From contig CAKVCP010000055.1 in the NCBI GenBank assembly GCA_934725735.1, forward strand, positions 1-13,209: a stretch of 13,209 bases of DNA, written 5' to 3'. The translations under genes and the position numbers were made by a program. Of this stretch, positions 7,360 to 13,209 are shown in pieces (the first letter of the stretch is position 1; every line of letters begins with the position of its first letter). Below the pieces are notes generated by a model. The model saw nothing but the letters and a program-made list of their open reading frames with translations. It ran no database searches and was not told where the DNA came from. The DNA comes from an uncultured Thermoguttaceae bacterium (GTDB lineage: Bacteria; Planctomycetota; Planctomycetia; Pirellulales; Thermoguttaceae).

Positions 7360-7567
7360 GCGATAAGCAAGGCAGGGCGAGGTAAGGATAGGCGCAAAAC
7401 GGTTCGAAGAGAACCGCGAAAAATGGAGAGGGTAAGAAGGCGCGTTCTTGCCCTTTGTTTCGCGCCCTTTGAAAGAAAAGATAGCGATTACTTCTTAGTC
7501 GACGAGAGGAAAAAACGTCGCGACGTCGCCAAAGAGCGCGAAAGGAACGCGCGAGATCGTCCGTCAA

Positions 7568-7604
7568 GAAATAAAAAAGACGCTCCCGTCGAAGAGAGCG
7601 TCTT
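7568..7604 (-). terminator. rho-independent terminator of the zinc-ribbon protein gene
   Basis: On the minus strand AAGACGCTC (7604-7596) pairs with GAGCGTCTT (7585-7577) around a 10-nt loop, and the stem runs into a T-rich tail TTTTTTAT (7578-7571). It lies about 25 nt past the stop codon of the minus-strand gene. The plus-strand side has a weaker T run, so it may act partly in both directions. Confidence 0.82.
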
Positions 7605-7627
7605 GCGTTTTTGGGCGAATCGGTCGC

Positions 7628-8422
7628 CTAAGCGTTCCACGAGGAGCCGCGCATGGAGCCGACCTGTTTCTGCGATTCTTTGACGAAGAGCGCGAGGAGC
7701 GCGACGACGAGGGAGACGAGCGCGAGGAACCCGAACCCGCCGAGGTAGAGGTAGCGACGCGTCTTGAGCGCTTCGTAATTCTCGTAGAAGTTGTCGCTCA
7801 TCGGCAACTCTTTGAGGTACGTGAAGTATTGAATCGTCACGAAGGGGCTCATCATGTCGATAAGCTGGTCGTCGACGAGGTACGTGGGGCGTTCCGGATC
7901 GCTGTAATCGGTGAAGAAGTAGAAACAGTAGTCTCCGTAGGTTGTGGGGGTGGTGTCGCGTCGGACCTTTCTTCCGTCGCCGAGATCGTAGACGGTCTGT
8001 TTGTAGAAGACGGCGATCGGGGGGGGCGTTTTGATAGCGCGAGCGCAGAAGAAGACGCTGACGACGAAGGCGAGTGAGGCGACGATGAAGAGTCCTCGAC
8101 GTCGCGCGGAGAGTTTGCGCGCTTTGGGGGCCGCAGGGGAATCGGGCGTCGTTTCAGACGTCGCGGGGGCTACGGGAGTCGTCGCGGGGGCTTTTTCGTC
8201 GCGCGCTTCGACGGAGCGGCGCTCTGTCGCGGGGGCTTCTTGAGTTTCTTTGGGCGTTTCCGCGTCGGCGTCTTCCCACGGAACGAGACGCTTGATTTTC
8301 AACATTGTCGGGATACGAATCGTCGCGCCGCATTCGCAGTCGATTTGTCCCCCCGCTTGGGAGGTTTCGACGGGATGGCGTCGACCGCATGCGTCGCAAG
8401 GAAGTGCGTAGCGGATACTCAT
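7628..8422 (-). CDS. zinc-ribbon, two-pass membrane protein of unknown function
   Basis: The function is not recognised. The 264-residue product opens with a small zinc-ribbon-like module: Cys9-x2-Cys12 and Cys29-x-Cys31 in a GGQIDCECGATIRIP context, similar to short ribbons found at the N-termini of many planctomycete membrane proteins. Residues about 47-108 form a Pro/Ala/Thr/Glu-rich linker. A first membrane segment (109-130) follows a basic RKLSARRR stretch. An about 90-residue, Tyr/Asp-rich domain comes next, then a second membrane segment (about 225-247) and a short polar tail. The basic stretch suggests the ribbon and linker are cytoplasmic and the loop extracytoplasmic. The ATG at 8422 is chosen because AAGAGG lies 5 nt upstream and the ribbon starts there; an open extension to 8503 overlaps the promoter and is rejected. 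It has its own promoter and terminator. Confidence 0.82.
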   Translation of the reverse strand: MSIRYALPCDACGRRHPVETSQAGGQIDCECGATIRIPTMLKIKRLVPWEDADAETPKETQEAPATERRSVEARDEKAPATTPVAPATSETTPDSPAAPKARKLSARRRGLFIVASLAFVVSVFFCARAIKTPPPIAVFYKQTVYDLGDGRKVRRDTTPTTYGDYCFYFFTDYSDPERPTYLVDDQLIDMMSPFVTIQYFTYLKELPMSDNFYENYEALKTRRYLYLGGFGFLALVSLVVALLALFVKESQKQVGSMRGSSWNA

Positions 8423-8474
8423 AATAACCTCTTGTCGTAGCCGCGCGTAGAACGCGGACGAAATATTCTTAAAA

Positions 8475-8503
8475 ATTGTATAAAAAAGACTTTTTGACGT
8501 CAA
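8475..8503 (-). promoter_or_regulatory. sigma-70 promoter of the zinc-ribbon gene, overlapped by a perfect palindrome
   Basis: On the minus strand it reads TTGACG (8503-8498), exactly 17 bp, then TACAAT (8480-8475), each one mismatch from consensus. Transcription would start near 8468, giving a leader of about 46 nt. The perfect 12-bp palindrome TTTGACGTCAAA (8493-8504) covers the -35 element and is a candidate operator. Confidence 0.65.
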
Positions 8504-8765
8504 ATAGACGGGAGTTTTAGCGTACTAATATCAGCGCCTTTAATTCGTCGCGTTAGCGGAAAGTTCTAATACGCCACACTGTATTGTACAGATAGGCGCC
8601 TTGAAATAAACCCCCAGGGTAAAAAAAACGAAGTATGGAATCGAAAAAGGTCGTATAGCGAGAAAATACGGTTCGTATTAGAAGAGAATTTTTAGACGGA
8701 ATAATCGTTAAAATTGATGAAATTGGAAATTCTTTTCTCTTTTTTCGTTTAATTTTCGCAAAATT

Positions 8766-8795
8766 GTGACGAAAAAAACGTATATGGCTTATCAT
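8766..8795 (+). promoter_or_regulatory. possible sigma-factor gene promoter
   Basis: GTGACG (8766-8771), an 18-bp spacer and TATCAT (8790-8795) give a tentative promoter. It overlaps the inverted repeat at 8781-8798. If real, the leader to the TTG start at 9139 is about 335 nt. Other weak -10-like elements are nearby, so the exact site is uncertain. Confidence 0.25.
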
Positions 8796-8952
8796 ATAAG
8801 GAGCGCTCGTGTCGATAATTTGCCGGGCCGATACACGAACGGGAGTCGCGCGAGTTCGCAGTCGAGGACGTCGTATCGACTGGTTCGTTCGTACTAACAA
8901 CAAGGTGGATAAACTATGCCGTAGTCTAAGGAATTTAGCGATTGTGAACGAC

Positions 8953-9016
8953 GGCGCGATTCTGTCGTTCTCAGGTTCGCAAAATGACGCGTTAGACGGG
9001 TCGTCGCGCTTTTTTT
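8953..9016 (+). promoter_or_regulatory. possible attenuator in the sigma-factor leader
   Basis: GGCGCGAT (8953-8960) can pair with GTCGCGCT (9003-9010, two wobbles) and enclose a second stem TGTCGTT/AATGACG (8963-8969 with 8983-8989). Seven T follow (9010-9016). The shape is that of a branched terminator about 120 nt before the start codon. The pairing was read by eye, and the loop is long, so confidence is low. Confidence 0.25.
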
Positions 9017-9126
9017 AGCAACGTTAAGGCGCGATTTCGTCGATTTAGTAAGAGATTCGCGCTTTATGCGCGTAAGCGACGCGCGCGGCTAAAAGCGACG
9101 CGACGCAAATTGATCTTGTAACTATC

Positions 9127-9131
9127 AGGAG
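9127..9131 (+). promoter_or_regulatory. ribosome binding site supporting a TTG start for the sigma factor
   Basis: AGGAG is followed by 7 nt and then TTG at 9139. The first in-frame ATG is about 80 codons downstream, inside conserved region 1.2, so the TTG start is strongly favoured. Confidence 0.7.
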
Positions 9132-9138
9132 TTTAGTT

Positions 9139-10731
9139 TTGTACGAAGATGACGCTTACGACGAAAACGACTGCATCGTTGACAGTGGTTTTGACGATGA
9201 AACCCCGCCATACGCCGACGAGGAGGGGTATAACGACGACGAACCCAACGACGGTATTGTTCGCTCTGGAGCCGATTATCCGGAAGATGACGACGAGTCG
9301 GACGGCGACGAAGGCGCTCTCTATGACGACGAAGATTCCGCCGGCATAGACGACCCCGTCAGGCAGTACCTGACCGAGATGGGGAAGATTAAACTCCTTG
9401 AACGCGACGCCGAACGCAACTTAGCGCGTCAGATCGAACTCACGCGTATTCGTTTCCGCACGAAGTTGCTCGAATGTGATTACGTTATGCAGATGGCGTA
9501 TCGCTACCTTAACAACGAATATCAGCAGTCGCTTCAGAAGAACGCCGCCGTTCTACAGTCGGGTTCCGACGATTCCCAAAAGGGAAAGGAGCTTCAGCGC
9601 GATCCCTTTGTTCAAGCGACTTTCCGCGAAAATCTCCTCACCCTTCGTTCCATGTTTATTCGCAATCGACGCGACTACTGCGTCGCGATGAGCAAGACGC
9701 AGCCCCTCGAAGCCCGCGTGAAGGCGTGGCATGATCTCGCGCGTCGTCGGCGTCGCGCGGTGCGCCTCGTCGAAGAACTGAAGCTCCCAAAAGAACGGCT
9801 CGACGGCGTCCTCGACACCCTTGATCGATATAGCAAGCGCGTTGCGGAACTCAAAGCGCAGATTCAAGAAAGCCGTCGACAGGGACGTCCCGCCGAGGAA
9901 CGCTACATCCAAGTCATGGAGTTCCGCAACATCCTCCAAATGACGCAAGAGACGCCCGTGAGCCTGGAAAATCGCGTCAAGGCCGCGCGCCGCATCTACG
10001 ACGAACACCAGAAGGCGAAGAAGGGCCTCTCCGAAGGAAACCTGCGTCTCGTCGTCTCCATCGCCAAAAAATATCGCAACCGCGGGTTGAACTTCCTCGA
10101 TCTGATCCAGGAGGGAAACGCCGGTTTGATGCGCGCCGTCGACAAGTTCGAATATCGTCGCGGATTCAAATTCTGCACCTACGCCACATGGTGGATTCGT
10201 CAAGCGATCACTCGCGCCGTCTCCGATCAGTCGCGTACGATCCGCATCCCCGTCCATATGGTCGAGTCGATGCAGAAGGTCAGAAACTCCACTCGCGAAC
10301 TGATACAGAAGAACGGACGAGAACCCACGATCGAAGAAACCGCCGCCGCTGCGGGAACCGCGATCGATCTTACAAAGCAGATCATGCTCATGAATCGCTA
10401 TCCGATCAGCCTTGATCGACCCGTCGGAAATAGCGACGACAGCCATTACGGGGATCTCCTTCCCGACGAACGCACGGGCAACCCTGCGGAGCAGGCGCAG
10501 ATTGAGAATTTGCGTCGCAAGCTCTATCAGGTTTTGAAGACGCTCAGCTACCGCGAACGCGAGATCATCAAGTTGCGTTACGGCCTCGGCGACGGGCACC
10601 AGTACACGCTCGAAGAAGTCGGGCACATCTTCAAGGTGACGCGCGAGCGCATCCGACAGATTGAAGCGAAGGCGGTGCGCAAGCTCCAGCAGCCGAGCCG
10701 TTCCCAAGAACTCGTCGGATTCCTCGACTGA
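9139..10731 (+). CDS. rpoD: RNA polymerase primary-type sigma-70 factor (RpoD/SigA)
   Basis: This factor directs RNA polymerase to -10/-35 promoters. The 530 residues contain: a very acidic low-complexity N-terminus (1-72, mostly Asp/Glu) in place of a recognisable region 1.1; region 1.2 (DDPVRQYLTEMGKIKLL, 71-87); a helical, Arg-rich non-conserved insert (about 105-290); region 2 (NLRLVVSIAKKYRNRG to TYATWWIRQAITRAV, 301-361), including the aromatic -10 melting and recognition residues; region 3 (about 367-440); and region 4 (LSYREREIIKLRYGLGDG, 469-486, then VTRERIRQIEAKAVRKL, 500-516) with the -35-binding helix-turn-helix. The start is TTG with a good AGGAG. It stands alone with its own terminator; no dnaG is next to it. 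Planctomycetes often have several such factors, so a group 2 paralogue is possible. Confidence 0.9.
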   Translation: MYEDDAYDENDCIVDSGFDDETPPYADEEGYNDDEPNDGIVRSGADYPEDDDESDGDEGALYDDEDSAGIDDPVRQYLTEMGKIKLLERDAERNLARQIELTRIRFRTKLLECDYVMQMAYRYLNNEYQQSLQKNAAVLQSGSDDSQKGKELQRDPFVQATFRENLLTLRSMFIRNRRDYCVAMSKTQPLEARVKAWHDLARRRRRAVRLVEELKLPKERLDGVLDTLDRYSKRVAELKAQIQESRRQGRPAEERYIQVMEFRNILQMTQETPVSLENRVKAARRIYDEHQKAKKGLSEGNLRLVVSIAKKYRNRGLNFLDLIQEGNAGLMRAVDKFEYRRGFKFCTYATWWIRQAITRAVSDQSRTIRIPVHMVESMQKVRNSTRELIQKNGREPTIEETAAAAGTAIDLTKQIMLMNRYPISLDRPVGNSDDSHYGDLLPDERTGNPAEQAQIENLRRKLYQVLKTLSYREREIIKLRYGLGDGHQYTLEEVGHIFKVTRERIRQIEAKAVRKLQQPSRSQELVGFLD

Positions 10732-10752
10732 TTTTCGAAATTATCAACTCCG

Positions 10753-10789
10753 CGACCTAGACGTTACGCCGTCTGGGTCGTTTTTTTTT
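10753..10789 (+). terminator. rho-independent terminator of the sigma-factor gene
   Basis: CGACCTAGACG (10753-10763) pairs over 11 bp (one wobble) with CGTCTGGGTCG (10770-10780) around TTACGC, followed by nine T. It begins 22 nt after the stop codon. Confidence 0.9.
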
Positions 10790-10924
10790 CTCTTTTTTGG
10801 CGTTTCGGAAATTTTTCGCGCATAAATCGAAAAGCAACGACAATGATTATATGGAGTCGCGCCCTCCAAATTTCTTCCGCTTTTGGTTCGCGGTTTTCCT
10901 TCCGGCGCTTTCTAAGGCTTTCTC

Positions 10925-12127
10925 ATGTTGCAGTTCCTTCGTCGCGTTACGTCTCGCGACACCCTCGTCCTTTACTTCCTATTCTTGACCATTTCCGAAA
11001 ATCGTCCCGTCGTCGCGCGTCTGAGTTACGCGCGACTCGCCGACGAATTGACGCGTCGCCGTCTCTACACCGCCAGAGGAATCGCGTTTACCCCCGCTGT
11101 CGTCCGCACGAAATGCCAAGACCTCGTCGAAGTCGGTCTCCTCGCGTCGGTCAAGGTCGACGTGAATCTTTTCGATTTTGCGGTCAAACGCGTCGCGATC
11201 GATTTCACGAATTTGTCTTCTCATTTTCAAAATGAAATTGAAAATGAAAATGAAAATGAAAATCAAGATTTAAAATCCGCGCCAATATCTTTTATTTCTT
11301 TAAATAAACAAATAAATAAACCGCAGGAGACGTTGCCGGAGGATTTGAAAGAGAAGAGCGCGGAGACGGAGAGAAGGGCGCCGCAGATTGAGGCGCCGCA
11401 GGTAGCGGAGGCGCGGGTAGAGGCTGCGGAGGAAGGCGTGGGAGCGCGAGAGGAAGCGCGGAGCGTCGCGGAGATTCGAGACGCGGTCGATTTCGAGGAC
11501 GCGCGAGTCGTCGAGTTGCGCAAGAAGATCGTGGAGATCGTTTGGGAACCGGAACTTAATCGCGACCTTGTGGATCGTCTTGTGGGCGCGGCGGTTCTTG
11601 GTCTCTCGGGTATTTCGGGGCGCGACGCGGTGGCGCTGGCGCGAAACGCGGCGGAATCGCGCGCGCGGTATCTGCGCACGGACGGACGCGCGGGTCGGCG
11701 TCGCGCGTGGGAGACCCTCGGACTCGCGGTGAAGAGAATCTACGACGAGGCGGGGTGGCGATGGGTTCCGACGCGCGTGTCGACGGAGCCGAAACCGCAA
11801 GTTCAGAAATGGACGCTCGTACCGCAACAGGTCGTCAAGAGAGGAGGAGGGAAGCCGACCGCGCCGGTCGCGGAAAAGGAAGAATCGGCGGCGCGCGAGA
11901 GAGCGCCGCGCGAAATGGTTGCAACCGCGCCGAGGGAGGACGTCGAGTCGTCGAACGCGCGGGATTGTTGCGAAGGGTTCACGGTCGCGGATCTTGCGAC
12001 GCCTCTAAGGGAGTTCGAAACGATCGTGGCGCGACGATTTCGGCTCGGTCGGCTTCAAGCGGCGATGAAGGCGGCGATGATTCGCGGAGCGCTTCGCGAT
12101 CTCGCGGAAGAGGGCGCGAGGGCGTGA
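10925..12127 (+). CDS. unrecognised protein with N-terminal winged-helix-like domain and long charged linker
   Basis: I do not recognise this family. The 400-residue product has three parts. Residues 1-95 look like a winged-helix DNA-binding domain: hydrophobic helix 1 (DTLVLYFLFLTI), RLSYARLADELTRR as helix 2, an AFTPAVVRTKCQDLVEVGLLA recognition-helix-like stretch, then beta-rich NLFDFAVKRVAIDF. Residues 100-185 are a low-complexity linker starting with an NENENE run and continuing as Ala/Glu-rich. Residues about 190-285 are a helical domain (ELRKKIVEIVWEPELNRDLVDRLV...AWETLGLAVKRIYDEAGWRWVPTR), then another basic linker and a final helical segment (353-395). Layout recalls replication-initiation or primosome proteins with an N-terminal winged helix, but no diagnostic motif is present; a transcription regulator is equally possible. 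The ATG at 10925 has AAGG 8 nt upstream. It is convergent with the next gene, 9 bp between stops. Confidence 0.7.
   Translation: MLQFLRRVTSRDTLVLYFLFLTISENRPVVARLSYARLADELTRRRLYTARGIAFTPAVVRTKCQDLVEVGLLASVKVDVNLFDFAVKRVAIDFTNLSSHFQNEIENENENENQDLKSAPISFISLNKQINKPQETLPEDLKEKSAETERRAPQIEAPQVAEARVEAAEEGVGAREEARSVAEIRDAVDFEDARVVELRKKIVEIVWEPELNRDLVDRLVGAAVLGLSGISGRDAVALARNAAESRARYLRTDGRAGRRRAWETLGLAVKRIYDEAGWRWVPTRVSTEPKPQVQKWTLVPQQVVKRGGGKPTAPVAEKEESAARERAPREMVATAPREDVESSNARDCCEGFTVADLATPLREFETIVARRFRLGRLQAAMKAAMIRGALRDLAEEGARA
11229..11264 (+). repeat. hexanucleotide tandem repeat inside an AT-rich block
   Basis: Six consecutive 6-bp units read AAAATG, AAATTG, AAAATG three times, then AAAATC. 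They encode the NEIENENENEN run. The block from about 11215 to 11325 is far more AT-rich than the rest of this gene. CATTTT-C-AAAATG (11222-11234) forms a dyad at its left edge. Confidence 0.85.
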
Positions 12128-12136
12128 CGAAGCGCG

Positions 12137-13209
12137 TCAAGTCGCGTCGGAGGACGTCGACCCTTCCGGAGCGTCCTTTTGGCTGGCGTTCGTCGCGAAG
12201 TTCTTGACTAAAGCGTCTCGGGCGTTTTCGTCAAGGAATAGGAGGACTTCCTGGGCAAGGGTCTGCGCGTCGCGAATGATCGGGTCGAGAGACGCGCCGT
12301 ACTTTCGCCGCGTTTTTTCGACTTCTTCGCGATATTGTTTGACGACCTCGGAGTCTTCGTCCGAGAAAAGGGTGTGAACTCTGAAGTAATACGCGCAGAT
12401 CGGGAGCGAGAAGTCCTTCGCGAGGAGGAGGAAGTATTCCCGCGCGTTTTGGAACGCCTCTTGTAGCCGCGGATCTTGCTCGACGAGCTCGCGATACTTC
12501 TCGAACCACGCGCGATAGGTGTTCACGACGCAGAGCACAAGCCAGTCCGCGTAGTCTTTTCCATTCGCATACGTCTTCTTGAACACGTCGTAATCGAAAC
12601 GTTCGAGGAGCCCGTTGGCGATCGATTGAATCGTTTGACGATACCCGTTTACGATCTCGTCCAACGCCCATTGACATAGATCGCGCATATAGTCGAAAAT
12701 CGGACGGACTTGACAGGCGTCGAGGATTGCCTGAGGAGGTCTAAAGCGATCCTGTCTTTGGATCATTCTCTGCATCTGCGACGACTTGATCGTCGCGTAT
12801 CCGCTTTGAACCAGCTTGACGATCTCTCCGCGAACGACGGACGCGGAGGTGCAGATCGGTCGCGGCTGCATGCGGATCGTCTCGGGGATGAACCAGCTAA
12901 GGTAGTTGAAAGTGTAGCAGAAGATGCGGTCTATATTGATCTCGGAGGGATCGAGATTGGTATACTTTGAGACGAGCGTCTGAACCTCTTTGCGGCGCTT
13001 CTCCCACTCCTCGACGCGCTTTTGGCGCACTTCCGCGTCGGGAATGATTTCGACCTGCAACGGTTTCGCTTTAGGAGGGGCGTAGTCGACTCCCGCTTCT
13101 TTCGCGTAGGCGTCGAAGAAGAAATCCTTTATCATACGGTCTACTCGCGACAAAAGTTCTTTCGCAATGACGCGCGCGTCGCGAATAATCTGGTCGTCCG
13201 TCTCGGGAC
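12137..13209 (-). CDS. unrecognised, all-helical protein with duplicated segment; N-terminus beyond window
   Basis: The reading frame stays open to the right edge, so the 5' end is missing; 356 residues are visible. A TTG at 13153 is not the likely start, because the residues before it (IIRDARVIAKEL) clearly belong to the protein. No signal peptide or membrane segment is visible. The sequence is rich in Arg, Glu, Gln, Tyr and aromatic residues and looks helical throughout, with a central region of several Cys and Trp (around RDLCQWALDEIV and DWLVLCVVNTYRAWF). The segment IIRDAQTLAQEVLLFLDEN near the C-terminus closely matches IIRDARVIAKELLSRVDRM at the visible N-terminus, about 303 residues apart. 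A short Ser/Asp-rich tail follows. The function is unknown and I propose none. Confidence 0.72.
   Translation of the reverse strand, partial: PETDDQIIRDARVIAKELLSRVDRMIKDFFFDAYAKEAGVDYAPPKAKPLQVEIIPDAEVRQKRVEEWEKRRKEVQTLVSKYTNLDPSEINIDRIFCYTFNYLSWFIPETIRMQPRPICTSASVVRGEIVKLVQSGYATIKSSQMQRMIQRQDRFRPPQAILDACQVRPIFDYMRDLCQWALDEIVNGYRQTIQSIANGLLERFDYDVFKKTYANGKDYADWLVLCVVNTYRAWFEKYRELVEQDPRLQEAFQNAREYFLLLAKDFSLPICAYYFRVHTLFSDEDSEVVKQYREEVEKTRRKYGASLDPIIRDAQTLAQEVLLFLDENARDALVKNFATNASQKDAPEGSTSSDAT

Larger units (their letters stand above)
8423..9138. other. AT-rich regulatory gap between the zinc-ribbon and sigma-factor genes
   Basis: These 716 bp include the minus-strand promoter at 8475-8503, the dyad CTGTA-TTG-TACAG (8579-8591), the inverted repeat TATATG-GCTTAT-CATATA (8781-8798) and a candidate plus-strand promoter and leader for the sigma-factor gene. 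A 69-codon frame (8809-9018, GTG start) is preceded by a good AAGGAG, but its product resembles nothing known and its T-rich end coincides with a possible terminator hairpin. It is therefore not called as a gene, though a leader peptide is possible. Confidence 0.5.

Noticed and set aside
7400..7416. Hairpin CGGTTC-GAAGA-GAACCG after the transporter terminator
   Set aside because: It has no real T run on either strand and sits between two stronger terminators, so I give it no role.
7423..7683. 86-codon plus-strand frame between two terminators
   Set aside because: It crosses the minus-strand terminator hairpin and enters the end of the zinc-ribbon gene; composition is Arg/Lys-rich like other chance frames here.
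8809..9018. 69-codon frame with GTG start and good AAGGAG
   Set aside because: The ribosome site is attractive, but the product shows no conserved pattern and ends in the T run of a possible hairpin. It is kept only as a possible leader peptide, not as a gene call.
9553..10707. 384-codon open frame on the minus strand across the sigma-factor gene
   Set aside because: It lies wholly opposite a strongly conserved sigma-70 gene and has no promoter or ribosome site; it is a by-product of codon usage.
10843..11235. 130-codon plus-strand frame overlapping the start of the winged-helix gene
   Set aside because: Arg/Ser-rich, no ribosome site; it is another frame of the better supported gene starting at 10925.

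Overview
The window looks like ordinary chromosome from a planctomycete-type bacterium, probably in or near the Pirellulales/Thermoguttaceae. This is inference from gene content. The supporting signs are an Lpg1974/BBP7-like outer-membrane barrel, a short zinc-ribbon membrane protein of the style common in Planctomycetota, two long genes with no recognisable relatives, and moderately high GC with heavy use of TCG, GCG and CGC codons. I see no tRNA, rRNA, CRISPR array, insertion sequence, phage structural gene or known defence system.

Layout. On the left, an NAD(P)HX-repair dehydratase gene (nnrD, minus strand, lacking only its last few codons) diverges from a mannose-1-phosphate guanylyltransferase gene (manC-like, plus). 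Their promoters appear to face each other across about 150 bp, so the two 5' leaders would overlap in antisense. Next comes an AT-rich leader and an outer-membrane beta-barrel gene carrying a run of 22 asparagines. About 880 bp without a convincing gene follows. It holds a cluster of hairpins ending in a strong intrinsic terminator (a candidate small RNA or long 3' UTR) and a candidate promoter with an inverted repeat in its spacer. This leads into a 723-residue Na+/phosphate cotransporter-family gene with an extra N-terminal Ig/cadherin-like domain and a C-terminal PhoU-like domain.

The right half starts with a minus-strand zinc-ribbon membrane protein that has a clear sigma-70 promoter and its own terminator. 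A 0.7 kb AT-rich regulatory gap precedes a primary-type sigma-70 factor (TTG start, very acidic N-terminus), which ends in a clean terminator. After it lie an unrecognised winged-helix-like protein, whose gene contains an AT-rich block with hexanucleotide repeats, and a convergent helical protein of unknown function that runs off the right edge and appears to contain duplicated segments.

The genes do not form one pathway. Most sit in single-gene transcription units with their own promoters and terminators: nucleotide repair, sugar-nucleotide synthesis, outer-membrane transport, phosphate transport, general transcription, and unknowns. No complete new system is evident. The best leads are the modified phosphate transporter, the possible RNA at 4.5-4.7 kb, the sigma-factor leader, and the two unrecognised proteins at the right end.
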